From Adenanthera pavonina (lineage: Eukaryota; Streptophyta; Magnoliopsida; Fabales; Fabaceae): a stretch of 64,000 bases of DNA. Below the pieces are notes generated by a model, which was given only the letters and a program-made list of their open reading frames with translations, was not told the origin of the DNA and did not search any database. The stretch spans positions 37,507,001-37,571,000 of the forward strand of contig JAIVEN010000007.1 of assembly GCA_026686845.1 (NCBI GenBank). The letters are read 5' to 3'. The stretch's first letter is position 1. Each line of letters opens with the position of its first letter. Position numbers and translations under genes: made by a program. Positions 23,440 through 35,076 of this stretch are shown here, piece after piece.

Positions 23440-23700
23440 ATTATGTCTAATAAATATTTTTTTTGTCCTAATTATAGGATTTTTTATCCTAATATTAAAT
23501 ATAGGATATTTTACTGTATACGATATAATATTTATTCTGTATTTTTAAAAAATATCTCTATTTAATATATTATAAAGAGAAAGAGATTAAATAAAGATAA
23601 TTTAAAAAAATATTATGATTTTTATAAAAATTGAGATAATTAATTAATTTTTAAAATAATCTTATATTAAAAATAAGTAAAAGTAATAAAAAAAATGCAT
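23440..23700 (-). repeat. Dispersed repeat R1, copy C (inverted)
   Basis: Read on the minus strand this segment follows the order of copy A: AATTAATTATCTCAATTTTT, ATTTAATCTCTTTCTCTTTA, ATATTAAATAGAGATATTTT, AATAAATATTATATCGTATA, then TCCTATATTTAATATTAGGA. It is the inverted copy of the repeats at 21134 and 21425. Confidence 0.65.
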
Positions 23701-24197
23701 TGAGATTTATGTGTAGTCCCACCTGAAGGAAATAATAAATATCTGAGATTAGCATGCGAAAGGTATTTTGTAGGACCCAATCAAACCATTAATTTGGGTA
23801 CTGTGATTTTTACAAATACTAAAAAGAAATTGTTAATTGTAATGGATCGCAAGATATAAGATGCGATGCACTAGTCACGCTGTGAGCGTGGGGGGACCTG
23901 CACAACTCACACGTGGGCCAATACTCACCGGCAACCTGCTCTGACTGTCGTCGACACTTTGCTAAATGCTGCCATGCACTTCATTGGCAATAAGGGACCA
24001 GCAGGTAAATCCGATCCTAGGTCGCCGATCACTGTTTATCCACGTGTTTCAAATCATGCAACATGAGGCAACCTACTGATCCCGTCCCCACTGGGTAACC
24101 CCATCATTGTCGCTTCATGCCTCTCTCCACTATCGTCTTTGTTTTTTTCTCTCTCTCTCTTCTCACTCGCAAGTCTGCAAACACACCGCCCTTCTTT

Positions 24198-24836
24198 CAA
24201 TATTGTCAGAATCAGACCAGATATTAAATCAGATAAGTCACTGATTCAAGATTTAATGGTTTGATCGAGATTGAACCGGGGTCAAACCAGTAACAATTAA
24301 AATAATATATTTAAAATAAATAATATAAATTTAGACAAATTTTATAACTTAATTAAAGTCTCAAACTAAATAATATTAAATTATCAATATATTATTCACC
24401 ACAAATAAATTATTAATGAATTTTATAACTCAATATTTTAATTTAAATAAACTAATAATCATTTATAATCATATTTTGAGTTCAAAATAATAAATTAATA
24501 ATTTATTATTTATTATTTATTAAGTAAATATATAATTTTTATTAGTTATATATTATAATAATGCTTATATAATATTATAATATATAAAAAAAATATTTTG
24601 TACTAAAAATAATGCTATTTTATCTTAAAAATTAAAAATATTTTTTTAAAAAAATTTGAAAAAAAAATAATGCAAAACCGGTTCAGAACCAGTTCAAGGC
24701 CGGTTTCACCGGTTTTGGACCGGTTCTCACCAGTTCTGAACAATACCGGTCAAGTATTGTGACCGGACCGGACCAGGCACCGGTTCCCGGTCCGACCGGT
24801 CGAACCGGCCAGTCCGGTCCGGTTTTAACAACCTTA
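24198..24836. mobile_element. hAT-like element with CCGGT-rich right arm
   Basis: A 639-bp element flanked by a perfect 8-bp duplication CCTTCTTT (24190-24197 and 24837-24844). Termini are imperfect inverted repeats: CAATATTGTCAGAATCAGACC at the left, and TAAGGTTGTTAAAACCGGACC from the right end. The right 180 bp are dense in ACCGGT/CCGGTC words. A second, longer member of the family lies at 37598-39300. No transposase. Confidence 0.8.
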
Positions 24837-24844
24837 CCTTCTTT

Positions 24845-25510
24845 GGCTCTATTTTCTTATTTACAAGAAAAAATTATTAGATATTTTCACATAGTAAGAC
24901 AAATTTAGCTCCAATAAATTAATATAATTAAATTATCTTATACCATGTGATATATTAAAATTTAAAGAAATATGATATTATCGAATAAATATAAAATTAA
25001 ATTCACAAAAGATATAAGAAATGATCAAACAATTTGTATCTAATCAATAAAAATTTAAAAATTATTTTCAAGAAAAAAAAAGAGGTAGATTAAATATAAA
25101 ATAATGAGAAAACATAAAAATATTAATTTAAAATAAAAATAGATGATAAGAAGATTTAAATAAATAAGATAATTTAAATAACAATACGGTTGTCTAAAAA
25201 TCATGAAAATAAAATTATATAAAAGATCTAAAATAAAATGAAAGGGAGAAAATGCAGATGGAAGTTGACATCATGTGGAAGATTTTATAATATTTTATTT
25301 GAAATAATTAAAAAAATAGAAAAATAGTATTCATAAGACTTTCTCATCAAGCAGTAACTTTCTTTGAGAAATACTCCTCACTTTTTTCTATGAGGTGTAT
25401 TCTAAAATATTTCTCAAAATCTTAATATAAGGTGTTATGTAATTATCATTAATTATTTAATTTTACCTTATAAATTGTTATAATCACCCGGATTTTGATT
25501 GGTCTACTGT
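24845..25510. other. AT-rich intergenic stretch
   Basis: Nothing recognisable; very A+T-rich with only short spurious frames. Confidence 0.5.
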
Positions 25511-25518
25511 GGTATGAT

Positions 25519-26074
25519 TAGGGGTGTATACGGTTTGGGTTGGACTGGATTTCACCCCGCCTGACCCGATAATATTCGAGTAAAATTGAGTTAAATATCA
25601 GGTCGGCCCGGTACCAAATAATTTTTTAAAATATTAAAAAATAAAAAAAATTAACTTTATCTATTAACAAAAAATATAATTATTTATATAAAAATAGATT
25701 TCCTTGAAAAATAATGTTATTATAGAAATTGATTTTTTTTAAAATTATAAATATTTACAAATATACATTATTTTCACATAATATTAAATTAAGAAATCAA
25801 TTTAAAATTTTAAATAAAATTAAAATATCAAAATCTTAAAAAAATTTTTATAGTAATCATATAATAAATGTATTACGTAAGATATATAGAGAAAAAAATC
25901 TTATAAAATTAATTAATATATACACAATAATATAATTTAAAAAAAAACTATATATATGTATTACGGGCAGGGCCGGGACGGACAAATCATGGCTAGCCCC
26001 AAGCTCAACCCAAAACTATGCCTCGGCCGATAGGATCAGGCCAATTGGGCCATGGATTTACATATAAAGCCCTA
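25519..26074. mobile_element. hAT-like MITE (TAGGG ends)
   Basis: A 556-bp element starting TAGGGGTGTATACGG and ending AAAGCCCTA (TAGGGCTTT on the other strand), with a perfect 8-bp duplication GGTATGAT at 25511-25518 and 26075-26082. Subterminal regions contain GGTCGGCCCGG-type words and the centre is A+T-rich. Ends and duplication are characteristic of hAT elements. It is non-coding, so it would need a transposase from elsewhere. Confidence 0.9.
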
Positions 26075-26347
26075 GGTATGATTAAAATCCTCAAAATCAT
26101 TTTGATTGCCCAATTGTATTTTTGTTAAAATTATCTCTTTTTCACAATTTTAACAAGATTTACATTATTTTAATTATTAAGAGTAAAATTAAAATCTTAT
26201 ACTTTTTTTTTAAGTTTAAGAATATAACTAACTCTCCTTAATATAGTACCTTATAAAAAGCATATGAGCGAGTATTATAAGGAATTCTAAAAAACAATTT
26301 TTTCACCTTTTATATTCATAATTAAGTTATTTTTTAAAAAAAAAATA

Positions 26348-26619
26348 CTCCCTCCGTTCCGCTATATAGTGCACTTTTTTGAGAAATTAATGTTTCATAA
26401 TATAGTGTACTTTGCGGATTACGTAGTGTAATTTTGTTCTTTTTCCAATATTGTCCCTAATTAATAAACCCAAATATCTGTTTATAATTAAAATATTTTA
26501 TTTTCAAAGCATTTAATGAGGGTAATATGAGAAAAAGTAAGAAATTTTGTTAGTTATTAATTATTATCTTGGTCTGTGTGCGGTAGTTAAAAGTGCACTA
26601 TAAACTGGAACAGAGGGAG
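26348..26619. mobile_element. Stowaway-type (Tc1/mariner) MITE
   Basis: A 272-bp element with ends CTCCCTCCGTTCC and GGAACAGAGGGAG, flanked by TA (26346-26347 and 26620-26621). These are the classic Stowaway termini and target. The subterminal region repeats ATATAGTGCAC/AGTGTAC words; AGTGCACTATA near the right end is their inverse. Confidence 0.95.
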
Positions 26620-26621
26620 TA

Positions 26622-27560
26622 AGATAAATAACCTGGGATGGAGAATGTAATCATCATAATCTCTTCTTCATAAATAAAAATAATTAATAATAATCATAAT
26701 CTCTTCAAATGCCGCGTCAACTGTTACTCAGTTCCATCCGGATTAAGCTGGTGAAAGTTTTTACCGTTTAGATTTTACCAATTCCGAAGCCTTAATTAAC
26801 AAAATCTGAGCCTGAATGAGCGCAGAATCTGACTCAACCAAGTTAAGTTCTAAATTACCGCTTCACCCTTCTGTCTTCCCCTCAACTCTCCCCAAATGTG
26901 ATGCTGAATCCTGGGCCCTTTCTGGTGTTGTTAATTTTCCAAAAATACCCTCCATTCTTAACTAGGGTTGGATTTTACAATGATTATGTTTCTCTTTTTA
27001 TACACACACGCTTATATGATTATGTTCTTTAATGTACTTAACTACATGACTTACAAGTTACAACCCACCCCCCTAATTAAAAAAAAAATGGTAGCTAGTC
27101 GAGTTAATTGGGCCACTTTGTACACTAAACTAACATATTTCGTATCTTCGGGGCTTTGACTATACTTTGATTATAAACAGTTCATATGTACAAATAAAAC
27201 AATCGTTTTTATTACCCCTGTAAAGTAGTTGATAGTATTTTATACTAGCATCTTGCTTTTACTTTGGGGAAAGGGGAAGGCTATTGTCTATTGAGGTGCG
27301 AACAACTATTATTATCATAAATACGCCAGCAAATAACTAATCTCCCTCTATTGCCCAACCAGAACAAAAGAAAAATACTTAAAAGCCAACAACAACAACA
27401 TTTTACAAGCGTAAGAACAAACCAACGTAAGATGTAATTGAGGCATATTTTTGGGGGTTTGCAGTACGTAATGTGGAGACAAACTTCATTCAAAGAACCA
27501 TATGGCCCCCACGCACCATCATTCAAAGTCACCTATCCAGGGGTAATATTGTCAATTCAC
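26622..27560. other. Intergenic region upstream of the DUF538 gene
   Basis: No gene. The last about 100 bases (from about 27560) and the leader to 27731 are rich in CT/TC tracts (ACACTCACTCTCCCTCTCTT), a common feature of plant core promoters and 5' leaders. Confidence 0.45.
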
Positions 27561-27731
27561 ACTCCCCTCCTCGTTTTCTATTTTGCTTACACCTTCGTTC
27601 CATGTATTTTCCGATTTCTACACAGTACACACACTCACTCTCCCTCTCTTCTCTCTCCGACGTTTCCTCAAAAAAACTCGGCTTAAACCTAAAATTCTGC
27701 CTTTCTCTTTTTTAATTGGTGGCTGGCAGCC

Positions 27732-29017
27732 ATGGCTTTCTTTAACACTCTATTCTTCACGGTATTTCTCTTCACTTCTCTCCTCTCTCTCTCTTCATCT
27801 TTCTCCTCCCCCTCCTCCATTCACGATCTCCTCCGCTCCAAGGGTTTGCCGGGGGGTCTCTTGCCGGAGGAGGTCAAGTCCTACACCCTATCGGAGGACG
27901 GCCTATTAGAGGTCTTTCTCCACGGACCTTGCTTGACCAAATTCGAAAACAGAGTCCTCTTCGAAAGCGTTGTGAGGGCTAACCTCACATATGGCAGCCT
28001 TATTGGAGTCGAGGGTCTCTCTCAAGAGGAGCTTTTTCTGTGGCTACCTGTTAAGGATATCATAGTCGATGATCCCGAGTCAGGTTTGATTCTCTTCGAC
28101 ATCGGGGTCGCTCACAAACAGCTCTCCCTTTCTCTCTTCGAAGATCCACCTCACTGCAAGCCCCAAGGTAATGGCTTTCTTTTTATTCGATCAAATCACC
28201 TTAATTTTCTGTCCCTTTTCTTCTTCAAAAGATTTTAACTGCTATCCCCCTTGAAACTACAAAGAATCCATAATACAGTCTCATGGTTCATGGTTCATGG
28301 TTCATTCTTGATACAGTTTGATTTGTTACAATTGGAGTGCTTAGTTTCTTCAATTTCTTTCCGCAAGTTTATCATCTCAGAGGAGGAGAAAGTCTGAAAC
28401 ATATTGTGGCATTTGTTTAATCGATTGATTCATCATGCTTTCTGTTATTTCGTATGCACGAAAGATCTTTTCTCGGATCTTCATGGGACTGGTTCTGATA
28501 ATTCTGGTTGCATTTATGTCTCGCATCTTTTAGTACGAATACCTACTTGTTTGCTTTTAATGCGTATTTCCCCTGTATCTGTATCTGTATCTGAAGCCCC
28601 ACTACCCAAAAAACAACACTAACACGGTGACAGACATGGTCACATCGACTCTCCGTTTTGTACTTAGGAAAAAAAAAAAAGCTTTCGAAAAATGAAAAGG
28701 ATCCTCCCTCTGTTGTAACAATTGTTCTATCCATCAAATCAAATCAGTGTGGTACATAGAGGGTGTCTGCAGCATCACTTTGCTGTAATTCCGTCCAGAC
28801 AAGCAGTTTCAGGGTTTGTTTAATTATGGTTTTCTGCTTGTTTTCTGGGTTGTTTTTTTGTCGCCACTTTCAACTTTATATTATGCATTTTTCAAGTTCC
28901 CAAATAACAGAAAGGCAATGCTTTTTTGTAATGATTTTTCCATATATTTTATGTGGCTGTGCAGGTGAATTGGGGAATCATGTGAGGAAGGAGAAAGGAT
29001 TCGAGGCGCTGAGATAG
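27732..29017 (+). CDS. DUF538 (SVB-type) secreted protein
   Basis: Two exons, 27732-28167 and 28965-29017, joined across a 797-bp GT-AG intron in phase 1; 489 nt, 162 residues. An N-terminal signal peptide (about 1-22, rich in F, L and S) precedes a DUF538 domain (about 28-145), recognisable by LLRSKGLPGGLLPEEVKSYT near its start and the order of conserved hydrophobic strands that follow. The second exon supplies only the last 17 residues, beginning GELGNH. Plant DUF538 proteins, including SVB (SMALLER WITH VARIABLE BRANCHES) of Arabidopsis, are small secreted or endomembrane proteins linked to trichome size and stress; biochemical function is unsettled. The first exon alone reads through into a short spurious tail, so the spliced form is preferred. 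Flanking genes suggest no shared pathway. Confidence 0.9.
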
Positions 29018-32000
29018 AAAAGATGCCACCCTGTTATCAGGCGTCGGTTATTGTCTTTTTCTCTGTCATGTTTATATAATTTTCGCCTGTGCGTTAATTT
29101 TCAGTTCTGAGAGTAGGTGGTGTTAGAGCAGAGAATGCCGAGGTTGTAAAAAAGTGTGAGTAAAAAAGCAGAGAGTGAGAGAGAAGCAAGACGCTGGAAT
29201 CTGAATGTCCTAATCAAATTATAAGTTGTGATCTTCATACTTGTATTTATCTATCTTCAATTGCTGTGATATTTTGGAAGATAAGGAAATGATAAAGAAG
29301 GAAAGGAAAGAATAAAAAATGGATTTTTGGTAAAGCAATGAGTAAATAAAATAAAACCTTGCTTAAGAAGAGGGGGAAAAATATGCTGATGGTCTGCTTC
29401 GTGTTTTACCCTATGAAGAATAATGACACCACCAGAGCAGTAGATGTTTTGTTCCTTACTTTCTGCTACGCGAATAAATATTAGATACTATTAAGTGAAT
29501 TAGATCCTCAATTCTTTTCTCACCTCGTAGTCTCAAAAAGTCGTGGAACTGATGAAGGTCAGGCCTGCATATATAAAGGGGAAAAAGGGCTACTCTTCAT
29601 CTCAAAAGCATACAAGAACTAATTCCGCATGCCATACCCGGGAGTATTTCGGTGTAGGCTTATGGTATTGTCATTATTGGGGCATACAACAACAGTGAAG
29701 TTGGGGATTGATCTAAACTGGGAAGATATAGTTGGAACTTGAGAATTAAGGGTATCGGGGAGGTGGGGTGCTTTAATGGTCACGCGTGGAATGTAGAGCA
29801 GTCACGGGTGTGGTCTCAGTTTAAGACTAGAAGCCAACTTTAGCATTGGCTTCACTTCACTTTACATTATGAAATGAGATATCCCCTCTCTTTGTTTATC
29901 TTTTATTCCTGTGACTCGACATTAACGGACACCCTTTCTCTTTCACTGCTCATTCTCTTTGGTACACTTTTCCTTCAGTTGCTTAAAACCGGCCCCCCCT
30001 CTTCTCCGCTCTAAGCACATAGGTCTTGGGTCACGTTTGATTGACACTTTTGTTCAGCTGTTGGATAAAATACCACTGTGCTAATGGGAATGATCATGAA
30101 AAAAAAAAAAAGACTATTTTTGCCTTTAATGTCTATTTCACTTTTATTATTGATAATTCAAAGATTTTTTTATTAAAATATATACATATATGTGAGTGTG
30201 AATAAATTATATATATATATATATATATTTACTATTGGCAATTGAACAAAAGGACTTAGTGCCTTAACTTTAGGAGTCTAAGTTTTGGGGGGTGAAAATG
30301 GAGTTTGGTCCATTTTGTATATGTTTGGCTGATTTTTGTTTCTCTTTTAGAAAATCAGTTTTGTACCAAAACGTGGACTTCGCATAAGCAGGTAGCTACC
30401 TGCTTCTTCGTTCTAATTCTTTATTTTTATTTACATTTATTTTAAAAGTTAAATAAAAATATATCAATAAAAATGAAAAAAATTTAAAAAATTTAAAAAA
30501 TAAAATTTCCATAAAATCCCTCATAATTAATGACTAAAATGTGTCTTCAAAATTTTATTTTTTATGAACTACAACCTGTAAAAAAAATATTATATCATAT
30601 ATATTATATTCTCAATTAAATAAATAAAAATTAAATTTTAGTTCAAATAAATTAAATTAATCATGAGATAGAGTTTAAATTCAATTTGAAGAAAAATTAT
30701 GAGTTTTATCAAAATCAATTTTTAAATAAATTATCCGAACATAAACACGTTAGTTTAAAAACTAATTTTTATCATAATTACGTTACCAAACTAATTATAT
30801 CAAAACTCATTCTTAGTTAACTAAAAATCAAAGGAAGCCTTGCTGAATATATTCCCAAAAGTGGTTTTGTCCAGGCTAGGAGGGAAAAGTTTGTGAGGGA
30901 CCATTGAACTCCTATTGAATCTTTTTGGCAAATTTGGCACAAAATGGACTTAGTTCGGTTTTTGGGTACAAGATGGGCCTTAGCATTAATGCAGGTGCAA
31001 TTTGTTTATATATTTATTACTAATTTTTTAATTAAAATATGAACAAATATGTAAGTTAATTGAGAAATTTGATCGCAAGTATAAGGAATGATTTATAAAT
31101 TTTTTATCCGGGTAAAAAAGAAATATAATTTTTTGGTAAAAAAGCTATGGGTAGTCCTATCAGTGATCATGTTCATGAATGACAATGAACTTCATGATAT
31201 GAAATGATGGATCTCTTAACCAAAAAAAAAAAAAAAAGAGTTTATTTAAATTTAGAATTCTTTAATTTATAAATAATGAAAGATAAAATTTTGGAAACTA
31301 ATGGAATTGTTAAAGAGGATGAACTTGTTTTGGTTCTTTCTTTGTTCACTGACTGCTCTGTTAATTTGGGTTTGGAAAGAAGGAATGAGAGGAGTGGAGA
31401 AGGGGATAAATATGGAGCAAAATCAGTGAAGGTAGGCAGGCACTAAGAGAGAGGCGATTACTGAGGAAATTACCTTATTTGGACTGTTCCCTAGAAAGTG
31501 CATGAGGATGAGGGCATCCTTTTATTGAGGGTAGGGTGGCAGTTTCCCACGAACACTAAGGTTTTTGCAGGACAGGAGAGGAGGGTCGACCAAAAAAAGC
31601 TACACTCACGCACATTATTTAACATCTATATATATATATATATATACACGCTTATTGTAGTAGTATATATATTAACATTTTTTATAAATATCTGCACATG
31701 AATTCCACAAATCTCCCGCCTCTCAATTTGGAAATCGTCATACATGCCCTCTTATCTTATTCACGCTCCTTCTTAATATACCTACGTCTTTTCTTTTCTT
31801 TTTTTTTTTTAAAAACATGCTATTTATCTTAGAGTATATCTTGAATTAATGTATAGTTCTGGAAATATAATTTTTTTTATTAGAGCTTTTAACGAGTGAG
31901 TGATAAATATCATAAGGAAATGTTGAAACTTGGGGTTTGCTTCGCATCCAATCCAAGTATACACGAAATTGGAAGATGCAACCCCAAATCGCAAATTCCT

Positions 32001-32280
32001 CTCATGCCCTTTTTTTTTTAAAAAAAAAAATTCATTCACTGCCAACAATTAATAAGATACGTTCCTTATTTATCTCATCCCCCATCACACGTCACCTACA
32101 CGTGGCAGCCTCTTCTCTTATATTCCCATCACACCACATACCCAACGACGCGCCTATTCATTCCCTATTTCTATTTATTTTTTTTTAAAAAAATTAACTT
32201 ACTGAGTTTCAATATATTTATATTGATATAAATTATTATTTATTACGTTTAGGTAAGAAATAAATATAAAAAAATTCCTT
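29018..32280. other. Intergenic region
   Basis: About 3.2 kb without a recognisable gene. It contains (AT)n microsatellites at about 30209-30230 and 31627-31646 and homopolymer runs. The 30290-30840 part is very A+T-rich and has weakly similar GTTTGGCTGATTTTT / AAAAATCAAAGGAAGCC ends that could belong to an old MITE, but no target duplication was found. Confidence 0.4.
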
Positions 32281-32288
32281 TTTTTTGG

Positions 32289-34895
32289 AGAGATCAAACA
32301 AGCCATTTTTAGCATGGGAGCTCTCAAATCACCAGGTCCAGATGGTTTCAATACTTTATTTTTTCAATCCCAATGGCAATATGTGGGAGACTCTGTGGTT
32401 TCGTTGGTTCAAAATGCTTTCAAGAATCCCTCAATAATTGAAGGAATTAACGAAACTTTTATTATTCTTATTCCAAAGAAGAATCACCTTGAAAATATTC
32501 AGAATTTTAGGCCTATTAGTCTTTGTAATGTGATTTATAAGGCTATTACCAAAGTAGTAGCGAACAAAATCAAAGGAATTCTTTCCTCTGTTATTTCTTC
32601 TAATCAATGTGGTTTTGTTCCAGGTAGGCTGGGAATGGATAACATTATTATTGCCCAAGAAGTCATCTACTCAATGAGAAATATGAAAGGCAAGAAAGGA
32701 TTTATGGCCATTAAAATTGATTTGGAGAAAGCTTATGACAGACTCAGGTGGGATTTTACTATGGAGTGCGTTTATGAATTAAATTTTCCCTCTAATATGG
32801 CAAATGTTATTCGCTATTGTATCTCTTCTCCGATTATGCAAATTCTATAGGAGGGAAGTAGAACTCGGAAATTTTCGCTATCCCGGGGTATAAGACAGGG
32901 GGATCTTATGTCTCCATACTTGTTTGTCATCTGTATTGAAAAATTGGCTCACTTAATATAGGAGGAGATCCATCAAGGACATTGGAGACCTATTCACCTC
33001 ACCAAAGAAGGACCACCTTTGTCGCATCTATTTTTTGCAGATGACCTTATACTTTTTGCTGAAGCTTCTTTGGATCAGGTGGAAGTCATTAACAGATGTT
33101 TAGAAAAGTTTTGTCAGTGAGAAGGTTAGTCAAAGTAAGACGCGAGTCTTTTCCTCTAATAATGTTAATTATCATCGAGCCAATCAACTTAGTGAACAAC
33201 TTGGATTTGCAAGTACCCCAAACCTAGGAAGATACTTGGGAGTTCCTCTTCATCATGACAGAGTTAAAAAAGAATCTTATCAGTATGTTGCGGATAAGAT
33301 TAAAACTCGTTTGAGTAATTGGAAGGCCAATACTATCTCTTTGGCAGGAAGACATACCTTGGTTGCTTCTGTTGTTCAATCTATTCCTTTGTATCCAATG
33401 CAGACTTGTAGTTTGCCTATAGCAACCTGTGATGCTATTGACAAGAATGCTAGAGATTTTTTATGGGGTTCTAATAATGAGCAGAGAAGAATACATCTGG
33501 TGGCATGGGAGGAGGTGTGTAGGGATAAGAAGAAGGGAGGGTTGGGTATTAGACATGCTCGACTCCAAAATAAGGCTTTCATGATGAAAGCAGGATGGGG
33601 TTTAATCAAGCAGAAAGATGCTCTATGGGCTCGTGTGATTCGGAATAAGTATAAGTGTGGGAATGATTTACTGCCTATCATTAATAAAGAAAGACCTGGA
33701 TCAAGTTTTTGGCAAGGAATCAAGAAAAATTGGGATCATGTCACTAAAGGAGTGGAACAGGTTGTTGATGAAAATGGTGATCCCCAAGTGAGATGGAAGT
33801 TTGAGAGACATGGGCAGTTCACTATCAAATCAGCTTATAATAATCTCAGTAATGTTACTGAACATTGTCATCCCTTGTGGAATAAGGTGTGGAAGTTGAA
33901 ACTTTCCCAAAAGATGTAAAACATTTTGTTGGCTTACTTTGCAAAATAAGCTTCTAACAAATGAGGAACGAATGAGGAGGGGTTTTGGGGATGTGGCGTT
34001 ATGTGTTTGGTGTAATAAAAATAGGGAAGATATTCTCCATGTTTTACGTGACTGTGATGACTCTAAGAAGCTTTGGCTGTCTTTGATTAAGCAAAGTATC
34101 ACTCCTTGGTTCTTTCAATGCAACACTTGGGAATGGTATTGTCTTAATCTTAAAGCAAATGTTAGTAATGATGAAAGTATGTGGGCAGAATTATTTGTAG
34201 CTATATGTTGGTTGCTTTGGAAGAGACGGAATGATAAAATTTTTGAGAATGTGAATTCTAGCGTGCAGGAAGTTTTTCATAAAGCTAAGGCATTGGTGAG
34301 CAGCATGACCAATGCTCGGCTGAGTTTGAAGCTGAGTAATATTCAGGGTGTGTCAAGGGAGGATGGGAGAGGATTGATCTGTAACGAGAACTGGGTGGTT
34401 GTTCATGTTGATGGGGCATTTTCTCATTTTCAGGGTATTGCAGGATGTGCTATAATTATTTTAGATGACCGGGGAAGAGTTACAGAAGCATTCATGCTTA
34501 GGTTAGAAGAAGAAGATTCCTTTACTGCTGAGGTGTGGGCTTGTCTCATTGGTCTTAGGCGGACTTGGGATAGTGGCCACAGAAAGATTCAGCTTCGAAG
34601 TGACTGTGTAGAAGCCATAAATTTGATCAAAAGTGGAGACGCGACGTTGCATATTGACTGTAATCTGATCCTGAAATGCCGTGGGATGTTGCAACAGGAT
34701 TGGCTTGTGGATGTTAGTTTTATCAAAAGAGAGGATAATTGTGAAGCTGATCGATTAGCAAAGAGAGCATTGGATATGCCCCCGGGTTTGCATTTTGTTT
34801 TGCCAGATGAGATTTGTTCTTTATCGTAGTGTCGTATTGTAATTTTCTTGTTGTGCTTTCTTATTGTATGAAAAAAAAAAGAAAAAAAAATCAAT
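32289..34895 (+). pseudogene. 5'-truncated L1-like LINE: reverse transcriptase, zinc-binding domain, RNase H
   Basis: A non-LTR retrotransposon that lost its 5' part (ORF1 and endonuclease). The frame opens with the reverse transcriptase phrase ALKSPGPDGF, followed by FRPISLCNVIYK, QCGFVPGR, KIDLEKAYDRLRW (motif A), GIRQGDLMSPYLF (motif B) and FADDLILFA (motif C, about 33036). TAG stops interrupt it at 32848 and 32957. Frame changes occur near 33116 and again near 33910, between WKLKL and the zinc-binding CVWCNKNREDILH domain. The C-terminal RNase H (about 34395-34790) still has its acidic set: HVDGA, AEVWACL, LRSDC and CEADRLAK. The insert ends in an A-rich tail at 34870-34890. Dead as an autonomous element. 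Confidence 0.92.
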
Positions 34896-35076
34896 AAAGG
34901 AAGAGAGCTCAGCTAGTCTGGTCGTCCAACCCAAAGTTAACGTAATTTACTCTTCTTGCGGATAGTGGGCCCTGGCCCACCCTAACAAGGATAAATAACC
35001 AAGCCATAAGTAAGATTCTTTGTGCTTCCTCAATTCTGCTAAGCTGTGATTTCTGGTGCCGGAGGAAAGAGCGATC

